Under the pieces are notes generated by a model. That model saw only the letters and a list, made by a program, of their open reading frames with translations. It was not told the origin of the DNA and ran no database searches. A DNA stretch of 64,000 bases from Prado023 sp963700395 (GTDB lineage Bacteria; Actinomycetota; Actinomycetes; S36-B12; CAIYMF01): positions 124,001-188,000 of the forward strand of contig CAVOXI010000003.1 of assembly GCA_963700395.1 (NCBI GenBank), given 5' to 3'. Both the position numbers and the translations under genes were made by a program. Numbering within the stretch: position 1 is the first letter of the stretch; each line of letters starts with the position of its first letter. Of the stretch, positions 60,867 to 64,000 are shown piece by piece.

Positions 60867-62408
60867 GTGCGCATCGGTGTGCCCAAGGAGTCCAAGCCCG
60901 GTGAACGTCGGGTAGCCGCCACCCCCAAGACCGTCGAGCAGATCATCAAGCTCGGGTATGACGTGTCCATCGAGTCCGGCGCCGGCGTCGGCGCCTCCTT
61001 CGACGACGCCGCATACCGCGCAGCGGGTGCTGACATCGCCGGCGGCGAGGTGTGGACGTCCGAGATCATCCTGAAGATCAACGCCCCCTCGTCCGACGAG
61101 GTGCAGCGACTGCAGGGCGGGCAGACGCTGGTCTGCCTGCTGGCCCCGGCCCTGGATCCCGACCTCGTCAGCGCGCTGTCGGCGCGCGGCGTCACCGCCC
61201 TGGCCATGGACGCCGTCCCGCGCATCTCGCGGGCGCAGTCCCTGGACGTGCTGAGCTCGATGGCGAACATCGGCGGCTACCGCGCGGTCATCGAGGCTGC
61301 CAACGAGTTCGGGTCGTTCTTCACCGGACAGGTCACGGCCGCCGGCAAGGTCCCCCCGGCCAAGGTGCTCGTGGTCGGCGCCGGAGTCGCCGGACTCGCC
61401 GCGATCGGCACCGCGAGCAGCCTTGGTGCGATCGTGCGCGCCTTCGATGCCCGTTCCGAGGTCGGCGAGCAGGTCGAGTCGATGGGCGCGGAGTTCCTGC
61501 GCATCGACGTCGAGGACACCGGACCCAGCGCCACCGGCTACGCCAAGGAGATGGGCGAGGACTTCAACCGCAAGGCCGCTGAGCTCTACGCCGCGCAGGC
61601 CAAGGACGTCGACATCGTCATCACCACGGCCCTGATCCCCGGACGTCCCGCCCCGCGCCTGCTCACCGAGGAGATGGTCGCCTCGATGAAGCCGGGCAGC
61701 GTCGTGGTCGACATGGCCGCCTCCAACGGCGGCAACGTCGCCGGCAGCCGTCCCGACGAGCGCGTGGTCACCGAGAACGGCGTCGTCATCCTCGGCTACA
61801 CCGACCTGCCCGGCCGGCTGCCCACCCAGGCCTCCCAGCTGTTCGGCACCAACCTGGTCAACCTGCTCAAGCTGATGACCCCGGAGAAGGACGGCCTGGC
61901 CGTCCTCGACCTCGACGACGTCGTCCAGCGCGGCATGACCGTGGTGAAGCAGGGCGAGGTCCTCTGGCCCCCGCCCGCCGTCCAGGTCTCGGCCGCCCCG
62001 GCCACAGCCGTGGCGATACCCCCCGAACCCGCGCCACCGAAGAAGAAGATGAGCGCCGGCACGAAGCTGGGGTGGATGGGCGTCGCAGCAGCCCTGTTCC
62101 TGCTGATGTCGGCCTACTCGCCCGAGCCCTTCCTCGGCCACTTCATGGTGTTCATGCTCTCGGTCGTCATCGGGTTCTACGTGATCGGCAACGTGCACCA
62201 CGCGCTGCACACCCCGCTGATGTCGGTGACCAATGCCATCAGCGGCATCATCCTCGTCGGCGCGCTGCTCCAGGTGGGCCACGGCGAGGTCTGGGTGTCG
62301 GTCCTGGCCTTCATCGGGATCCTGGTGGCCAGCATCAACGTCTTCGGCGGGTTCACCGTCACGGGCCGGATGCTGCAGATGTTCAAGCGTGAGGATGCGG
62401 TCCGATGA
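60867..62408 (+). CDS. pntA: Proton-translocating NAD(P) transhydrogenase, alpha subunit
   Basis: 513 residues. Couples hydride transfer between NADH and NADP+ to proton movement. The NAD domain (I) starts MRIGVPKESKPGERRVAATP (GTG 60867), with the nucleotide glycines in VLVVGAGVAGLAAIGTASSL and DARSEVGEQVESMGAEF. A Pro/Lys-rich linker (PPEPAPPKKK) leads to four C-terminal membrane helices (AAALFLLMSAYS, VFMLSVVIGFYVIGNVHHAL, ISGIILVGALLQVGHG, IGILVASINVFGGF), as in the two-subunit E. coli type. A ribosome site GAGGAAGAG precedes the start. The stop overlaps pntB (ATGA). Confidence 0.95.
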   Translation: MRIGVPKESKPGERRVAATPKTVEQIIKLGYDVSIESGAGVGASFDDAAYRAAGADIAGGEVWTSEIILKINAPSSDEVQRLQGGQTLVCLLAPALDPDLVSALSARGVTALAMDAVPRISRAQSLDVLSSMANIGGYRAVIEAANEFGSFFTGQVTAAGKVPPAKVLVVGAGVAGLAAIGTASSLGAIVRAFDARSEVGEQVESMGAEFLRIDVEDTGPSATGYAKEMGEDFNRKAAELYAAQAKDVDIVITTALIPGRPAPRLLTEEMVASMKPGSVVVDMAASNGGNVAGSRPDERVVTENGVVILGYTDLPGRLPTQASQLFGTNLVNLLKLMTPEKDGLAVLDLDDVVQRGMTVVKQGEVLWPPPAVQVSAAPATAVAIPPEPAPPKKKMSAGTKLGWMGVAAALFLLMSAYSPEPFLGHFMVFMLSVVIGFYVIGNVHHALHTPLMSVTNAISGIILVGALLQVGHGEVWVSVLAFIGILVASINVFGGFTVTGRMLQMFKREDAVR

Positions 62409-63850
62409 CAATCCCCTACAGCCTCACCCAGGGCGCGTACATCGTCGCCGGGCTGATGTTCATCCTGGCGCTCGCCGGGCTTTCCAAGCACGAGAGCGCC
62501 CCCATGGGCAACCGCTACGGCATCATCGGGATGTCCATCGCCCTCGTGATCACGATCGCCGCCGCCGTCCTCGGCGTCGAGGTGGCCAACGGGGCCGTCG
62601 AGACCGAAGGGACCGGCTGGTCCGGCCTCGGGCTGATCCTCGCGGCGATGGCCATCGGTGGGGCGATCGGGATCTGGCGGGCGCGCGTCGTCGAGATGAC
62701 CGGCATGCCCGAGCTCATCGCGATGCTGCACAGCTTCGTCGGCCTGGCCGCCGTGCTGGTCGGGTGGAACAGCTCGTACGAGACCGACGTCCTGTACCCG
62801 AGCATCCACGACGTCGAGGTCTTCGTGGGCGTCTTCATCGGTGCGGTGACCTTCACCGGCTCGATCGTGGCCTACCTGAAGCTGTCGGCGAAGATCAAGT
62901 CCGCACCCCTGATGCTCCCGGCCCACAACGCGATCAACCTGGGCGTGATCGTCGCGTTCTTCGTGATGACCGCCGCGTACGTGGTCGTCCCCTCCGACGA
63001 GACGGTCCTGCGCCAGTCACTGCTCGGCGTGATGACCCTGCTCGCGCTGTTCCTCGGATGGCACCTCGTGGCCTCGATCGGCGGCGGCGACATGCCGGTC
63101 GTCGTGTCCATGCTGAACAGCTACTCCGGCTGGGCCGCCGCTGCGGCGGGCTTCCTGCTCAACAACGACCTGCTGATCATCACCGGTGCGCTCGTCGGGT
63201 CGTCCGGTGCCTACCTGTCCTACATCATGTGCCGGGCGATGAACCGCTCGTTCATCTCCGTGATCGCCGGAGGCTTCGGCGTCGAGGCGGGCACGGTGGC
63301 CTCCGACGTCGACTACGGCGAGCACCGCGAGATCACGGCCGAGGGGGCGGCGGACCTGCTCACCGAGGCGCACTCGGTCATCATCACGCCCGGGTACGGC
63401 ATGGCCGTCGCCCAGGCCCAGTACCCGGTGGCCGAGCTCACCCGCAAGCTGCGCGAGCGCGGCATCGACGTCCGCTTCGGCATCCACCCGGTCGCCGGGC
63501 GCCTCCCCGGGCACATGAACGTCCTGCTCGCCGAGGCGAAGGTGCCCTACGACATCGTCCTGGAGATGGACGAGGTCAACCCGGACATGCCCTCCACCGA
63601 CGTGGTGCTCGTGATCGGCGCCAACGACACCGTGAACCCCGCGGCGATCGACGAGCCGAGCAGCCCGATCGCGGGGATGCCCGTGCTCACCGTGTGGCAG
63701 GCCAAGGACGTCATCGTCTTCAAGCGCTCCATGGCCACCGGCTACGCGGGGGTGCAGAACCCGCTGTTCTTCAAGGAGAACACCCAGATGCTGTTCGGCG
63801 ACGCCAAGGACCGGGTCGAGGACATCATCAAGGCGCTGCCGCAGTCCTAG
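62405..63850 (+). CDS. pntB: Proton-translocating NAD(P) transhydrogenase, beta subunit
   Basis: 481 residues. N-terminal membrane domain with eight to nine helices, including VEVFVGVFIGAVTFTGSIVA and KLSAKIKSAPLMLPAHNAIN. The NADP-binding domain III starts VIITPGYGMAVAQAQYPVAE and has RFGIHPVAGRLPGHMNVLLA, with VLVIGANDTVNPAAIDEPSS as the nucleotide motif; GYAGVQNPLFFKENTQMLFG is conserved near the end. ATG 62405 overlaps the pntA stop. The pair supplies NADPH from NADH in the membrane. Confidence 0.96.
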   Translation: MTIPYSLTQGAYIVAGLMFILALAGLSKHESAPMGNRYGIIGMSIALVITIAAAVLGVEVANGAVETEGTGWSGLGLILAAMAIGGAIGIWRARVVEMTGMPELIAMLHSFVGLAAVLVGWNSSYETDVLYPSIHDVEVFVGVFIGAVTFTGSIVAYLKLSAKIKSAPLMLPAHNAINLGVIVAFFVMTAAYVVVPSDETVLRQSLLGVMTLLALFLGWHLVASIGGGDMPVVVSMLNSYSGWAAAAAGFLLNNDLLIITGALVGSSGAYLSYIMCRAMNRSFISVIAGGFGVEAGTVASDVDYGEHREITAEGAADLLTEAHSVIITPGYGMAVAQAQYPVAELTRKLRERGIDVRFGIHPVAGRLPGHMNVLLAEAKVPYDIVLEMDEVNPDMPSTDVVLVIGANDTVNPAAIDEPSSPIAGMPVLTVWQAKDVIVFKRSMATGYAGVQNPLFFKENTQMLFGDAKDRVEDIIKALPQS

Positions 63851-63907
63851 CCGCCCCGCTCCACCCGCCGCCGTCCCCCGCCGCCCCCGCCTCGGGCCGA
63901 CTCTGCT

Positions 63908-63953
63908 CCCCTGTGCCGATCCGCTTCCGTCAGGAAGCGCATCGGCAGAGGGG
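63908..63953 (+). terminator. Hairpin terminator-like element after pntB
   Basis: A 21-bp inverted repeat with two mismatches and a 4-bp GTCA loop, 58 bp after the pntB stop. No long T-run follows, so it may act as a bidirectional or RNA-stabilising hairpin. Up to 64000 nothing else is seen. Confidence 0.6.
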
Positions 63954-64000
63954 ACGCGGATCTGATGGGACGCAGGGGTCCGCGGGACGGCAGCCCGCGG

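Overview
This window is a high-GC (about 70% by eye), gene-dense chromosomal segment of an actinobacterium (Actinomycetota). The evidence is a set of lineage-typical genes: Lsr2, the proteasome activator Bpa, a polyphosphate-glucokinase-like ROK protein, a SigB/SigF-type sigma region, DUF4446, DUF6194, and a pheA/serS neighbourhood. Many starts are GTG or TTG, and many genes have a TANNNT -10 box only 6-8 nt before the start codon, as in leaderless mRNAs. A three-subunit transcarboxylase operon (5S, 12S, 1.3S) suggests Propionibacterium-like (Wood-Werkman) propionate metabolism, but I cannot fix the genus. I see no rRNA, prophage, integrase, IS element or CRISPR array.

Layout. 1-3 kb: end of a glucokinase-like gene, a small secreted protein and a NarL-type two-component system. 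3-9.5 kb: MOSC protein, HAD-like protein, Gfo/Idh/MocA oxidoreductase, divergent FAD lactone oxidase and D-amino-acid aldolase, and an AarF kinase. 9.7-17 kb: amidase, TspO, nucleosidase, lipoprotein penicillin-binding protein and SNF2 helicase. 17-20.7 kb: transcarboxylase operon. 20.8-24.5 kb: two divergent paralogous methyltransferases, a PEP-mutase-family enzyme and an aldo/keto reductase. 24.7-29.4 kb: a glycosyltransferase-like/sigma-factor fusion, Lsr2, a CPBP protease and small proteins. 29.65 kb: tRNA-Ser(UGA). 29.9-44 kb: PLP decarboxylase, DsbA-like protein, then a minus-strand catabolic block (TetR, acyl-CoA dehydrogenase, enoyl-CoA hydratase, AtuA, two-subunit biotin carboxylase) that encloses the AmmeMemoRadiSam genes. 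44-51 kb: potassium channel, SET protein, Bpa, seryl-tRNA synthetase, HAD phosphatase, rhomboid protease, prephenate dehydratase and DUF4446. 51.8-64 kb: GDPD, FAD oxidase, class II aldolase, a DUF559-type gene bracketed by palindromes, purA, a secreted beta-helix protein, an old-yellow-enzyme homologue and pntAB.

How parts work together. Two promoters 9 kb apart, one before the TetR/acyl-CoA-dehydrogenase/hydratase operon and one before the acyl-CoA carboxylase operon, carry almost the same 36-bp tandem palindromic operator with core promoter elements inside it. They probably form one regulon for leucine or acyclic-terpene acyl-CoA breakdown. Its products would feed central metabolism beside the transcarboxylase and pntAB.

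Caveats. At least eleven otherwise well-conserved genes are split by one-base-scale frame changes, including the normally needed pheA and a transcarboxylase subunit. This spread suggests residual indel errors in the assembly more than mass gene decay. The most novel items are the glycosyltransferase-Cys4-sigma fusion, the 41-bp palindrome family around the DUF559 gene, and the shared operator.
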